Source: Heterostelium album PN500 (taxonomy: Eukaryota > Evosea > Eumycetozoa > Acytosteliales > Acytosteliaceae). Taken from it: DNA of 64,000 nucleotides. The notes below the pieces were generated by a model. That model had not been told where the DNA came from, did no database searches, and was given only the letters and a program-made list of their open reading frames with translations. Positions 46,292 through 58,421 of this stretch are shown piece after piece; position 1 is the first letter of the stretch; the number at the start of each line of letters is the position of its first letter. The DNA lies in the NCBI RefSeq assembly GCF_000004825.1, contig NW_008805094.1, forward strand, positions 124,001-188,000. Direction: 5' to 3'. The translations under genes and the position numbers were made by a program.

Positions 46292-47963
46292 ATGAATAGC
46301 AAATATATCACTATTTTCCTTTTGGCCTCGCTCACCATTGCCGCTATTTGCCTCGTTGGAGTTGAAGCTGATGTCAAGGTATCATCAACATCCACCAACA
46401 CCAGTGGTTGCAAAACCACCTTGTGTAAAATCCAAAGAAATGTTCAATTGATTGGTAAGTTTTTTTATTTCCTCTATCTTTATTATCAAATCTTAATATT
46501 TACTTATTGTTATTGTTTTAGCATCTAAATTCACAGTCCGTCAAGTATTGGTTGGAATTGTTATTGTTCTCGCATCGATTGCCCTCCAACAACAATATAC
46601 CCTCCTAAGAAAGAAGGGAAATCTCCCAGGTCCATCATTCGTACCACCATTCTTTGGTATGTTGTTCCAATTGATCTTGACACCATTCTCATTCTATGAG
46701 AACCAAGAAAAGTATGGACCAATCTCCTGGACTTCCATTATGAACAAATTTGTATTGTTTGTCACTGATGCAGAGACCACTCGTCAAGTTTTCAAAGAGA
46801 AGAATGCTAAGCTCTATCTTTCTTTGGGTGCCAAAAAGATTCTTACTGAAAAGGCCATCCCATTCATCGAAGGTACCGCTCATCAACAACTCCGTAAGCA
46901 ATTGCTCCCATTGTTCACAATCCGTGCCCTCAGCTCATACCTCCCAATTCAAGAGACCATCATTCAAGAGCACATCACCGCCTGGATGAAGGAAGGTGGA
47001 AATATCAACGCTCGTGAGAAGTGTCGTGATTTGAACATGGCCATCTCAACCGGTGTCTTTGTCGGTCAAAAGACACCATTGGCCGTTCGTGAAGAGATTG
47101 CCCGTAATTTCTTTGTCATGAACGACGGTTTCCTTTGCTTCCCAATCGATCTCCCGGGTACTACCCTCCGTAAGGCTATCAACGCACGTGAGCGTCTCGT
47201 TGAAATCTTCACCGATGTCATCAAGAACAGCCGTACTCGTATGGAATCCGGTGAGAAGCCAGAATCCCTCATTGACTTGTGGGTCGAATACTATTTGGGT
47301 TGCGACGAATCCGAACGTGATGAACTCTCTGACGAAACCATTATCTTTACCCTCCTCTCCTTCATGTTTGCCTCACAAGATGCCATGACATCTTCATTGG
47401 TTTGGGTTGTCCGTTTGCTCGGTGAACACAAAGACGTCCTCGCCAAAGTCCGTGAAGAGCAATTCCGTTTGCGTCCATCGAATGACAAGCTCGATTTGGA
47501 GACAATGCGTCAAGCTATGTACACTCGTCAAGTCGTCAATGAAATCCTTCGTTTCCGTCCACCCGCCGTCATGGTTCCACACGAGAACGTCGAGGATATC
47601 GTCATCGGTGACAATGTCGTCGTACCAAAGGGAACAATGATTTTGCCATCTATCTGGTCTGCTCATTTCGCCGAAGGTGGTTTCAAGGATGCCCATACTT
47701 TTGACCCAGAACGTTTCAATTCTGAGCGTAAGGAAGAAATTACCTGTGCAAAGAACTACCTTGTATTCGGTGCCGGTCCACACTATTGCATTGGTCGTGA
47801 GCTCGCCAAAAACCAAATCGAAATTTTCCTAACCCAATTGGCCATGAACTACGATTGGGAGCTCAACCCAACTCAAGGTGGAGATGAAATCATTTTCGGT
47901 CCAACTATTTTCCCAAAGGATGGTTGCAATGCCAGCTTAAAGGTTAGAACTTACTCTGCCTAA
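46292..47963 (+). CDS. cyp524A1: Cytochrome P450, sterol 22-desaturase-like (CYP524/CYP61)
   Basis: Two exons (46292-46454, 46522-47963) give 534 aa. The first exon encodes a signal-peptide-like leader (ITIFLLASLTIAAICLVGVE) and a short Cys-containing spacer. A second hydrophobic helix (VLVGIVIVLASIAL) then precedes the Pro-rich GNLPGPSFVPPF hinge. P450 signatures: I-helix FMFASQDAMTSSLVW, ExxR in NEILRFRPPAVM, and the heme loop VFGAGPHYCIGRELAKNQ (Cys near residue 474). The FASQDA I-helix is typical of the CYP61/CYP710 sterol C22-desaturase group rather than the usual AGxDTT. Dictyostelium CYP524A1 belongs here, consistent with its C22-unsaturated stanol/sterol. ER membrane. The symbol rests on family recognition. 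Confidence 0.88.
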
Positions 47964-48126
47964 ATCTAAACCAATAAATTATTATATCAAATTAAAAAGA
48001 AAAGAATAGATTAGTGTGTTGTGTTATGAAATATACATTTTATAATTTATTTTTATTTAACAAATATATATATATATTTTTTTATTGGATGTTTGATTAA
48101 AAGTTTATACTTTGATCATGAATTAA

Positions 48127-49238
48127 TTATTGTTGTTGTTGTTGTTGTTGTTGTACTTGTTGTCTTTGATAATGTTCCAATTGTAATTGTCTTAAAACTT
48201 CTTCAATTTTGCTTGGTACGATTGGGTATGGTTGGGATGAGATACCGGTGCCGGCATTGGTGGATGAACTGAATCCAGTTGGAACAGAGGTTGGAATGGC
48301 CGAAACGACTGGACCTTGGATAGTTCCACCATAAGTTTGTGGACCAACCCATGGACCATTGCCAAACACCCAAGATAAAACGTTAAATAGAGATTGACGA
48401 CCATTGGCACCAGTTAGGAAACTACCACCGAGGAGTCCACCATTACCATTGTTGGCAATTGTGTTTTGGAATGGTTGGATGAATGGAAGACCAGCGAGAT
48501 AGTTGGCTGGGTTGGTACCACCGTAATATTGTCCGGATTGACCGTAGGATCCATAGGGTCCGGAAGCAACACCGGATCCAGATTGACCACCGATTGAATT
48601 TGGACCAGATTGTGGAGTTTGACCGAAACTAGCAGCGGTATCGTAGACTTGTGGTGGAATAAGTCCACTTGATGGATACTGTGATGTTTGTTGTACACCA
48701 AAGCTGGCGGCGGTATCGTAGACTTGTGGTGGAACGTATCCTCCATTACGTCCGCTTGATGGATACTGTGATGTTTGTTGTACACCAAAGCTGGCAGCAG
48801 TATCGTAGACTTGTGGAGGAACGTATCCTCCATTACGACCGAAATTGGAACCGGTATCATAGATTTGTGGTGATGCACCAAACAATTCTTCTAACTTACC
48901 TCTTCCACCACGAATGTCATTGAGCGGATCGAAATTACTTTTCTCTGGAGTGAATGGAATTACTTGTGAATCCAAAAGTGCACCCAGTCTTTGTCTTAAG
49001 AATCCCTTTAAAGCTGGATATTGTTCCAAACCTGCTTCTCTATCCCATAGCTCTAAAATATCATCTACTCTTTCTCTTTGTTCGGACTGTATTTTAGTTT
49101 TGATTATTTATTTTTATTTGTATTTTTTTTGGTAAATATTAATTTTTGAATAAATATTTAAAATAAATATTTTATTACCTCTGAAATTACAACTCCTACC
49201 AAAATAACTAGGCACAAGAAAATTGTTAATCTTTTCAT
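48127..49238 (-). CDS. Secreted Gly/Gln/Tyr-rich repeat protein
   Basis: Two exons (49238-49179, 49086-48127) give 339 aa. Exon 1 is exactly a signal peptide (MKRLTIFLCLVILVGVVISE). Exon 2 starts SEQRERVDDILELWDREAGL, then LKGFLRQRLGALLDSQVIPF. The middle has a tandem repeat: NGGYVPPQVYDTAASFGVQ plus QTSQYPSSG occurs twice, with a shorter copy (PQVYDTAASFGQTP) and a diverged first copy (PQIYDTGSNFG). Gly/Ser/Tyr-rich sequence follows, ending in a Gln run encoded by CAA. A matrix, sheath or spore-coat role is plausible from composition alone; no family recognised. Converges on the P450 gene. Confidence 0.8.
48610..48870 (-). repeat. In-frame tandem coding repeat
   Basis: Near-identical ~90-nt units encode PQVYDTAASFG-type repeats, two close copies plus two partial ones. 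They create long spurious ORFs in other frames. Confidence 0.85.
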
Positions 49239-50380
49239 TTTCGAGAAATAAAAATAATAAAAAAATAATATTATTTACTTTTTCTTATTTTATTTAAAAA
49301 ATAATATTTTATTATGTTTGAACAAGATAAACAAAATATGATTCTATAATGATTATATTATTATATTTCATATGATTTTTAACTCTGATTATCATATTTT
49401 TAATTAATTTGTATTATTATTCTTAAACCAAGTAGTACCACTGATCATCATTATTGATGTACTCTATGGATAATATTATTTTTAAAATTTCATATGCATT
49501 TTTCAGTAAGAAAAAGTAAAATTATGAATATCTGTCTGTAAATGATTATCATTGTATAATGTGCTATGACAATAGATATTTATTACACTTGCAGTGAATA
49601 ATGAAAAAAAAAAAAACATCTACTACTTTATGAGATAATTATTTATTTTATTATTTGTTGTGTGAACACACATGCAAGTGAAACACACAATAGTTAATAA
49701 ATATTGATCATCATTGAGAACCACTTTCATGGTATTAAAAACAGATAATCATAAACAAAAATTATTTTGTTTGCACCAGATTCATCAAAAAAAAAAAAAA
49801 AAAAAAAAGTGTAAAAAAAAAAAATTCAAATAATTTTGTTAATATTTTCTAACCATTTGTTATTATTCGATTAACCCCCATTGCAAATAAAACCAAGTCT
49901 TTAATTAATTGTTTGTTGCCCAACAGCCATTTTATATTCATAGATCAATTGATACCTATCATAAAGTTATCAAAAATAATTAAAATAAAAACAAACTAGC
50001 TTAGTTCCTTCATTATATAAAATTAAAAGGATATTTAAACATTACACATTTATAACTAAACACAACACTTAATTTGTTTTTTGTATTATATTAAAAAAAA
50101 AAACCCAAACCAACAATACAATACCACCAACAGTCACTCACACACAACACACAAACAATTGATAATTTTTTATTTTTATTTTTATAATTCAATCACTAAA
50201 TATATAAATAAAACATCATCACATAGTAGTTCACCGCACTAAACAACAACAACAACAACCTCAATTAATCAGTCAGCTAACTTTGTCATTCAACATAAAT
50301 ATATTTATAATAGAGAATAGATTTAGTAATTGTATATCTAAAAGTTATCTTTTTTCTTCAACAAGATATAAATATATAAG
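49239..50380. promoter_or_regulatory. Divergent upstream region, secreted repeat and LRR-filamin genes
   Basis: 1.14 kb. A run of about 20 A residues near 49790-49808. A C/A-rich stretch at 50100-50160 (ACCACCAACAGTCACTCACA and following) and a CAA run at 50240-50260, probably leader sequence of the plus-strand gene. Confidence 0.5.
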
Positions 50381-51808
50381 ATGGGAAATAATTTATCACA
50401 ACATGCAAGAGACAGAATATATCTTTGTAAGAAAGATGGTGGAAGCGATCTAAATCTGAGTTCCTGTGAACTAAAAGTTTTACCAAGAAGAATTCTTAAA
50501 TATCGCAAGACTCTTACCAAGCTGAATGTTGGAAAGAACTTTTTGACAGAGTTCTACGCAAAGATTGAGCGATTTCTCATTTTGGAATCTTTGATAGCAG
50601 ATTCCAACGAGTTGAAAGAGGTAGCACCTGGTTTGACAAACCTGGAGCATCTCACATATCTCGATCTTTCAAACAACCTTTTAACGCAGGTGCCAAACAA
50701 CTTGAAGACACTCACTCATCTCAACATCAGTATCAACTCGATCAGCACTTTTCCTCAGGGACTTGTACTGCCAGCTCTACAGGAGCTGCTGTACGCACAC
50801 AACAAAGTATCTATTTTCCCAACAGAGATTCTGGAGCTGCGTCACCTGAAGATCTTGGACATGAGTGGAAACAGACTCAACTACTTGCCAGATGAAATCT
50901 CACATCTGGCGCCAACACTTCAGACGCTGGATCTCTCTGAGAATAACTTTACCTCTTTCCCACCACCCATTGCAACTCTTACCAACCTGCGTATACTCAG
51001 AATCGGAAGCAACAATCTCGGTACACTAACACCGGTCTTTACCACTTTGATACACTTGGAGATGTTGGATTTCAGTGGATGTTCATTGACATCGTTTGAT
51101 TTCGATCTCTCCAAACTAACCAATCTCACCGAACTCTCGCTTTCACACAATCGTATTCCCGAGTTTTCCGCACTCACCGCCATCACCCTCGGAACTTTGA
51201 AGAACATGAAGAATCTGGATTTATCGGCAGGTGGATTCAACTCGATTCCCAAACAAGTTGGATGGCTCTCCAACCTTCGTCGTGTAAATCTCACCCAAAA
51301 CAACCTCACAAAAGTACCGGGTGAACTAAGTCTGCTGAATCCATCGATCGATATTCTCTTGGTACCCAATCCTCTGGAATATCCATATTGCGAGTGGATC
51401 AAAGAAGGTATTCCAATGTTCTTGCAGAATATCAGACCCTACATGAAAGCATACGGTCCAAACTGCATCGTCAGCGAACTTCAATCACCTCTCAAGGCAA
51501 ACGCACCCAACCAATTCGCCCTCACAGCATTCGACTATGCCAATAAGCCCAGAATCTCTGGTGGCGATCAATTCGAAGTAAAGATGCTTTTGGACGGTGC
51601 CACTTCGCCAAGCATGGAGAGCGGAGCAAGCACCCATGGATCCACCTTCTTCAAACAAATCGACTGTATAGTAAAAGACAACAAACAAAAGGCACCTGGA
51701 ACCTACACCATATTCTTTAATTCACCTCAGACTGGATCCTACGCAATCCATATCACTTGTGATTCACTTCCAGTGAAAGGATCTCCATTCTTTATAGAAT
51801 TGGAATGA
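50381..51808 (+). CDS. Leucine-rich repeat protein with C-terminal filamin domain
   Basis: Single exon, 475 aa. Begins MGNNLSQ, a good N-myristoylation context (Gly2, Ser6). Residues ~20-345 are ~14 typical LRRs of 22-24 residues (LTYLDLSNNLLTQVPNNLKT, LKILDMSGNRLNYLPDEISH, LQTLDLSENNFTSFPPPIAT). Residues ~390-475 form one filamin/ABP280 immunoglobulin-like repeat: FEVKMLLDGATSP, then IDCIVKDNKQKAPGTYTIFF, and GSYAIHITCDSLPVKGSPFF. The Gly-Ser-Pro-Phe end is diagnostic. A membrane-anchored adaptor linking LRR-bound partners to a filamin-type partner is a reasonable guess. Dictyostelium LrrA is similar in its LRR part. No kinase or Roc domain. Confidence 0.88.
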   Translation: MGNNLSQHARDRIYLCKKDGGSDLNLSSCELKVLPRRILKYRKTLTKLNVGKNFLTEFYAKIERFLILESLIADSNELKEVAPGLTNLEHLTYLDLSNNLLTQVPNNLKTLTHLNISINSISTFPQGLVLPALQELLYAHNKVSIFPTEILELRHLKILDMSGNRLNYLPDEISHLAPTLQTLDLSENNFTSFPPPIATLTNLRILRIGSNNLGTLTPVFTTLIHLEMLDFSGCSLTSFDFDLSKLTNLTELSLSHNRIPEFSALTAITLGTLKNMKNLDLSAGGFNSIPKQVGWLSNLRRVNLTQNNLTKVPGELSLLNPSIDILLVPNPLEYPYCEWIKEGIPMFLQNIRPYMKAYGPNCIVSELQSPLKANAPNQFALTAFDYANKPRISGGDQFEVKMLLDGATSPSMESGASTHGSTFFKQIDCIVKDNKQKAPGTYTIFFNSPQTGSYAIHITCDSLPVKGSPFFIELE

Positions 51809-53288
51809 GCAATACATTCAAGATATAATTTATCATGATTTAAATCCAAAGTAAAACATGTTTTATTTGAACCAATAAAATAATAAACCATTGATAAACA
51901 ATCAAACCATCAAAAGTGTTAATAAATCAATTCAAGATTCTATTACTATTTTTAACATCTGAGTAATATTCCACCGATGAGAAAAAAAAAAAAAACCAAC
52001 AAAAAAAAATTTTTATGAGTTAAAATCATAGTTACAAAAATAAAAATATCGATATTGAATTTGTGGTTAAAGAATAGAACCAATCATTCGATATTTTTGT
52101 CGTCAAAAAAGGTTTACTTCTCTGTTGAAATGTATACTTCATCTGCCCATTGCAATGAGATAATCGTAGGGATCATGGACAAAAGGAAAAAAACCAAAAA
52201 AAAAAACTTTGTGGGTTGATCATTTTGATTAATTGAATGATCCTTTAAACCGTTTAAAAAATGCGCAAAATTCTAATTTTGATATTTTTTCATGTTCATA
52301 AAACTAATGGATATTTTCTAAACCAGAGAAAGTTTTGTTGCTTTTAAGTTTTGTAGATTTTTATGTTTTTGTGGTCAAAAGTCAAAAATAAAGTACCCTT
52401 TAAATTTGAAGCATCTTTTCTCAAAGGTGGTGCCCCAATTTCCAATTAATTTACAAAAAATTAAAAACCCAAAAAAAAAAAACAAACCAAAAAAAAACAA
52501 AAAACTAATAATTAATCAGCACGATTTTTGGTGTGTGAACTATAACATTTTAAATCAGCAAATTTGATCATTGTGGTTAATAATTTTGAGGTTGTGTGGT
52601 TTTTTTTTTGATGCTATTGATCAATATTTATTTTTAAAAATTCAAATCAATTTGCTGGGTGTGTTGTAGGATATCCTAATTTTTTCCACAGCATCATCAA
52701 CAACTGTTGAGACTCATGCCATCGTCAAACACACCTTATGATTATATGAGTTATTATTTAGTTTCAACAGTGTTTACAAATATAATATTTTTTTTTTCAC
52801 AAAAGAAAATAATTATAACTTATTAGCAGTAAAAGAGAGTAACTGCAATTCTCTCTTTTCTCTCTTTAAACAACCATTGCTTCTTTATTTTTAAGATTTG
52901 CTCACACCAACCACATTCACACAACTTTCGTAAATCACCACCACGCTCTCTCACTAACACCAGCATCTCAGATAAATTCTCAAGCCAAGTTATTTTTATC
53001 AAACACATAATCTCCTTATAAATATATAATATATCTCATTAGTGTATAATTGTACTTGGTAGATAAATAACCCAATCGGAAATTATCTGTTATCATAATT
53101 TACTACCTACTTTTTTTCTTTTGAAAGACATTTCTTCAAGTTTTTACATGCCAACAGCTGTAGCAAATTCTTTCTATTCTTTTTTTCTTTTTTTTTTTTA
53201 ATTGTAACATAATCATAAAACCATTGTAATATTCAAAATTGTAATAATAGCCATATATAAATATATAAATACATATAAAGTTTAGAGA
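51809..53288. other. Intergenic region with a structured element
   Basis: About 1.5 kb. A+T-rich apart from a more complex stretch at 52650-52740 with nested palindromes (separate entry). A minus-strand 61-codon frame at 52823-53008 lacks supporting features. Confidence 0.5.
52658..52735. other. Possible structured RNA or nested palindrome
   Basis: Outer arms GGTGTGTT (52658-52665) and AACACACC (52728-52735) enclose the 12-bp palindrome TAGGATATCCTA (52667-52678) and a hairpin CAACA-AC-TGTTG (52698-52709). The G+C content is above its surroundings. No upstream small-RNA promoter box was recognised. Confidence 0.35.
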
Positions 53289-53537
53289 ATGTCTTCCACT
53301 ATTTTTTCACTTCTCGATCTTTTGGCATCGAGATTCAGATCAGATTCCCAAAATGAACAGAATGCACCATCAGAATCTACAGACTCAGAGCCACATTCAC
53401 AGCCAAGGTCTAGATCACATACCGAAACATCTAGACCTGGAAATTTCCCAACAAGATCACCACCTACATCAAGACAGAATCGTTCAATGACAACACTTGA
53501 AGGACCACCTCTTCCACCAAATTTAAATAGTACTGAA

Positions 53538-53575
<38 letters not shown>

Positions 53576-55569
53576 AGTAAATCCACAACAATTAGCAGCT
53601 TTACATATTTTAAATAATAATAATAATAGTAAAAATAAGAATAAAAATAGAAGATCCTCAAATTTTCATGGACCAGTACAACCAGGTGGAAAATCAAGAT
53701 CTAATAGTATAGCACCAAGTGGATCAACACCAAAAGTACCATCTCTAAATTTACAAGTACCTCCAACAGGAGGAGATGGCAGAAAGAGTCCAAGAAGATC
53801 GCCAAGAGAAAATAGATCATCAACAACAGTAAATGTACCAATACCAACAACCACAACATCAACTACAACCACAACAACAGCAACTCCAAATGTTTCAGAG
53901 CAACCACCAATCACTATTTCAGAACCAAATCAAACCGATGTATCAAAACAAAATCCAGTATCAAATAACGAAACACCTTCTACAACTTCCAACGACAATG
54001 AAGTAAACACAATTTCAATTGAGGTTCCTGAAGTTGTTGTTGGCGAAAATACATCAGCTCCACCAGATACACCAACAATGTTTGGTGCTTCAGTGGGAGC
54101 AGGACACGACCATGGAATTCTGACGATCATTCACAGACCACTGGAGGAATCTACTGATCCAATGGCAGTCGAGATGGATGATTTCGCTCAGGAAGAATTT
54201 TACGATGAAGAACAAGGTGCTGACTACCAAAATAAAGATGATGAATTTGAGGAGGATGAATACGATGATGTCGACGAAGCAAAGAAAGAACCACCACCAC
54301 CTTTCAGTAATAAGATATTCTTTAGAGAGATATTCTATTACTTTGGAAGATTGGCATTGTTGGTACTCATGGTCTCGACAGTAGCTATCGGATATGGAAT
54401 GTTTGAAATCTATGCTGGATGTAGATTTGTTGATATTAATGTACATCTTTGGCCAAAATGGGGTATCATTTTACATGCTATCTCTCGTATTATATTAAAT
54501 GTAGGTTCTATAGATGTTTATTAATATCATATTATTTATAATTTTATTAACAAAAATCCTTAATTTTTAAAAGACTGCATTATGTATGTTTCCATATATT
54601 TTATTGGCAATTTCATTTGGATTTAAACAAACAATTATATGTTTACCAATTGGAATTGTATCATCGATGGGTGCATCTGCTTGGGCAACCTACAATGTTG
54701 TAAATCCAATTTTAGATGCCAAGCTAGCGTTGTTGCCTTCCTATTTCTTTTTCGTAGTTGCTTTGTTGTCGAGTGCAACATATATGGGAAAGAAATTAAA
54801 GTCAGCGAATTTCCGTCATCTCTTTATGGGCCAATTCGTTTTGGCAGCGGTTGCCCTTGTAATATATGATTTCTTCTTGGTGCCATTCTACATCCAGACC
54901 TCTTCCATCAACAAGTCGGTCGTACGTATTCTCATTCATCCAGGACTGTGTGCCATCGCTCTTTTTGTATCACGTGCATGCTCCTCGAGAATCCAACCGA
55001 CTCACAAAGGCACCAACGTTTTCCCAGTACTTATTTTCATGTGGTTCAACACATACTACGGACGTTTCTTCAACAGCAACATGTCACTCGGATTCATGAC
55101 CGGAACAATGGCCATTGTCTCGGGACTCGAGCTCATCTGGCGTACAACATTGCGTCCACGTGACAAAAAAATAATGAATGCCATCTGCGGTTTCTGCTTC
55201 AACCGTGAACTGAGCCATTCAAACAACTTTGACAGAATCTACCGTGACTTCCTCAGACACGAGCAAATGTACGAGAACACCTCGATTATCACGGCGTGTG
55301 CAGTCTACTTGGCATACTACTCGGTGTTCGATCCAAACAACTTTGAATACGACAGAATATTGGCAAGTATGGCAATCCAGTTTGGTCTCGAATGGGTTAC
55401 CGACTTGGTCAGTTTCTACATTGAGTCCAGAGTACACAAACTTGACATTCTCTACCGTGAGAAATATCCACGTGGTTTTTACTTTATGATTTGCTACACC
55501 TTTTTCCTTGGTATGGCATACTCCACATCGCGTATCATTTTAATCAACAAAGGTCAATGGATATCTTAA
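53289..55569 (+). CDS. Polytopic membrane protein with disordered N-terminal half
   Basis: Two exons (53289-54500, 54574-55569) give 735 aa. The first ~330 residues are disordered: Ser/Pro/Arg-rich, an Asn run at ~80-90, Thr runs, then an acidic stretch (DDEFEEDEYDDVDEAKKE). From ~355 there are about nine or ten hydrophobic helices, including RLALLVLMVSTVAIGYGMFE, ICLPIGIVSSMGASAWATYN, PSYFFFVVALLSSATY and FVLAAVALVIYDFFLVPFYI. Conserved-looking charged motifs such as RTTLRPRDKKIMNAICGFCF lie between helices. No transporter or channel family recognised. The N-terminal RSRSHTETSRPG and SPRRSPREN stretches look like phosphorylation-rich sequence. Confidence 0.8.
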
Positions 55570-55803
55570 AAATATTAATTCATTCATTAATAAAAAAATA
55601 TTAATTTATTTATTTATCAAGTAATCAATGATTATTTTATTATTTTTAGTACTAGCTATATTTAAATAGTTTTCAAAATCCAAAAGTAGAAATTTAAATA
55701 ATTTATATTTTTAAGACTTTTTTATTTTATTTTTTCTATGGTAATGTTATATAGAGTAATGATACTAGTTTATATATGTGTATTTTTTTGTAGATTGGTT
55801 GTT

Positions 55804-57345
55804 CTACTGGGTAGCGGGTTTGGCCGTTTCTTGTCTCGAGTTGGTCACTTCACCAGGTTGACAAAAAACAGAAAGATTGGGATTACACGATCTAGAGAAT
55901 ACCATCTGTAAAAGATTGATGGTTCTAGTTTCAAAAGCGGCTTCACAATAGCAGAAATAATAGTTGAACATTCTAATGAATTGTTCGTCAAATGAAGGCA
56001 GTGCCAATACTTTGGATCTGTTGGTTAGCAGGTTTTGTTTCCAGCGGTTAAGTGTGATCGCGTAGTGTGGACCATAATTTTCAAGATGTTCTAACATGAG
56101 ATTAGAATGTGAAGTTGACGCATTGACAATCGAGGTGATCGAAGGACATAGTCCACCTGGGAATATATATTTCTGAATGAAATCACATCCTTTTCTATAG
56201 GTATCATATCTTTGGTCGTTGAATGAAATAAATTGAATTACAAACAATCCATCTGGTTTTAATAATCTATTAAGATATATAAATATTAGTTTCAAATGGA
56301 TATCAATAAAAAAAACATGGCTTACCTTTCGATTGCTTGGAAAAATTCAGGATAATGTTCGTGACCGACTGCTTCAATCATTTCACAAGATATGATACGA
56401 TCGTATTTGTCTGTGATATGGCGATAGTCAATCAACTGGACATCGATACGATCTTGTAGTCCAGCTTCTCTGATGCGTTCCTGTGCCAAATTGACTTGCT
56501 CAATCGAGAGCGATACGGTGGTGACACGGCAACCGGTACGACGTACTGCCTCCATTGCAAGAGCACCCCAACCCGATCCAATCTCGAGGAGATGGTGGTT
56601 GGAAGAGAGATTGGCTTTGTCAATGAGTTTACGGATCTTTCTCATCTGTGCATCTTCAAGTGATTCGTCTGGACCCGCGAAAATGGCACTTGAATAACTC
56701 ATAGTTGGATCGAGGAACAATGAGAACATATCGTTTGAGAGGTCATAGTGAGCACGAATGTTCTCCTTGGCTCCACTCACAGAGTTATTATGGTATATAT
56801 GATAAAGACGATCTACTCCATGTTTTAAAAATGCCCACTTACTATCCAGACCATCCATTTCATTTCTATTGTTAATTAAAACTGTTGATTATTCAAAAGT
56901 TAGTTAGGCTATTATTAAATAAGTTCACAAAATTGTATTAAATTTGCAATATACTTACTAACTAAAAGATTTTTCATATCATCTACGTTGAAATAACCTA
57001 AAATATAAGCTTCTGAGAAACCTATATCACCAGCAAATAAAACTGAATATTTATCAAAGAGTTAATGAACTAATTATATATATATTTTGTGGTGATTTAG
57101 TTACCTTTGGTTGTGAAATTATATAAATCGGTAATGATAATTGATGCTTTTTGAAGAGAATCTTTATCACCAAAAACCATTGGTTTGGCAGTACAGTAGG
57201 AGGTATAATTTACATCGAGAATATCAATGGAGACCTGTCCTCTCTTTAGTTTTGGAAAGAAACTATCGAAGAGAAAGGAATGTCCCCAAGATACAATGGA
57301 GTTGGAAGCTAAACTTCTGATTTGTTTTGGTACAATCCACTCCAT
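55804..57345 (-). CDS. Cyclopropane-fatty-acid-synthase-like methyltransferase
   Basis: Four exons (57345-57105, 57042-56959, 56881-56326, 56266-55804) give 447 aa. The CAG acceptor at 56884-56882 keeps frame; the nearer AG at ~56862 would not. Family features: RGQVSIDILD near the start, AGDIGFSEAYILGYFNVDD, NIRAHYDLSNDMFSLFLDPT, MSYSSAIFAGPDESLEDAQM, the SAM-binding LLEIGSGWGALAMEAVRRTG, MIEAVGHEHYPEFFQ and IFPGGLCPS. CFA synthases transfer a methylene from S-adenosylmethionine to double bonds of membrane phospholipid acyl chains; relatives make methyl-branched chains. No signal or TM segment, consistent with peripheral membrane action. It is divergent from a COG2907-type FAD oxidoreductase, the classic bacterial partner. 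Confidence 0.93.
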
Positions 57346-58421
57346 TCTATATAATATATTTTTTATTTTTGAACTATAAATACAGTAAATCCTATTTTTT
57401 CTACTTAAAAGATAGAAATGAAAAGGATTTAAAAAATGTGAACAGCAACAACTAAAGAAATTAATTATTGTGGAATTTATAATTATTACTCTGATTGCTG
57501 TGTGATTGAACTATTTATGTATAAGGATACTATGCTGTCTGTCTTTGTTGTAATGAGGGATTGATTAAAATGTTGTCTTTTGTTATTGTTTTGCAACGTA
57601 AAATTGTTTGTTTGTTGATTGAAAAGATTAATTAATTATTGTAAGAGTTATTATAATTGCTCTGATTGGTAAAGGCCTTTGTCTTGACAACAATGTCTCC
57701 TCCTTTTTCTTTTCTTCTATACACTCACTCAATCTAGATTTTAGAATGAGATTGGTTGAATTAATTGAGTTGTTTAAAAACACACACATTCACTTTTCAT
57801 TTCGCTGTTGTTAATGCTCTAAAACAACGTTGTTATTGTTGTTGAACTTGATATCTAACAAAAAATTACAAAGGTGTTAAAAGTCCACCATTTATCCACC
57901 AATCAACCACAAAAATTTATTTTAATATTTTATATAAAAATCTGGATTCTCGTAGATCGTCGAATCAAATGGTTTTTGAGGAACTTTGTGATTTTCCAAC
58001 AAAACAATAAAAAATTGTGTTGATCAAAAAAAAAACAAAAATAAAGCAATAAAATGCCTTTTTAATATTTATTGCATCACTTAATTAAAAAAACTAACCC
58101 CAGATCCGTAATCCGCTGATCACTAAATTACTTTTTTTTTTTGTTTTTTTTAACAGCTCGTGATTATATAATCAGTCAGGTGTTAAAATACCATTTTGAC
58201 AAAACAATTGTGATTCAAAAAAAATAATATTTCAAGGTCGTTTAATCTCTCAGAGTATGCTGTAACAAGAAATAAAAGAATTCATTTTTATTTTTAGAAA
58301 TATTATATTATATATAATTTTCTATTAAATCTTAAGATTCAAATTTATATATCTATCTTTCAAGATTTAATATTTGTAACATTACTCTCACACTATTTTA
58401 AAAAGTAAAAAAATTTCGAAA
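57346..58421. promoter_or_regulatory. Bidirectional upstream region of the lipid-modification gene pair
   Basis: 1,076 bp between the two divergent starts. It includes a 12-bp palindrome AACAACGTTGTT (57823-57834) followed by GTT repeats, and CCACCATTTATCCACCAATC near 57886. No known regulator site assigned. Confidence 0.5.

Noticed and set aside
56862-56881. Nearer AG (AACAATAG) as acceptor for exon 3 of the CFA-like gene
   Set aside because: It puts the next codons out of frame with an immediate stop; the CAG at 56884-56882 keeps the frame open.
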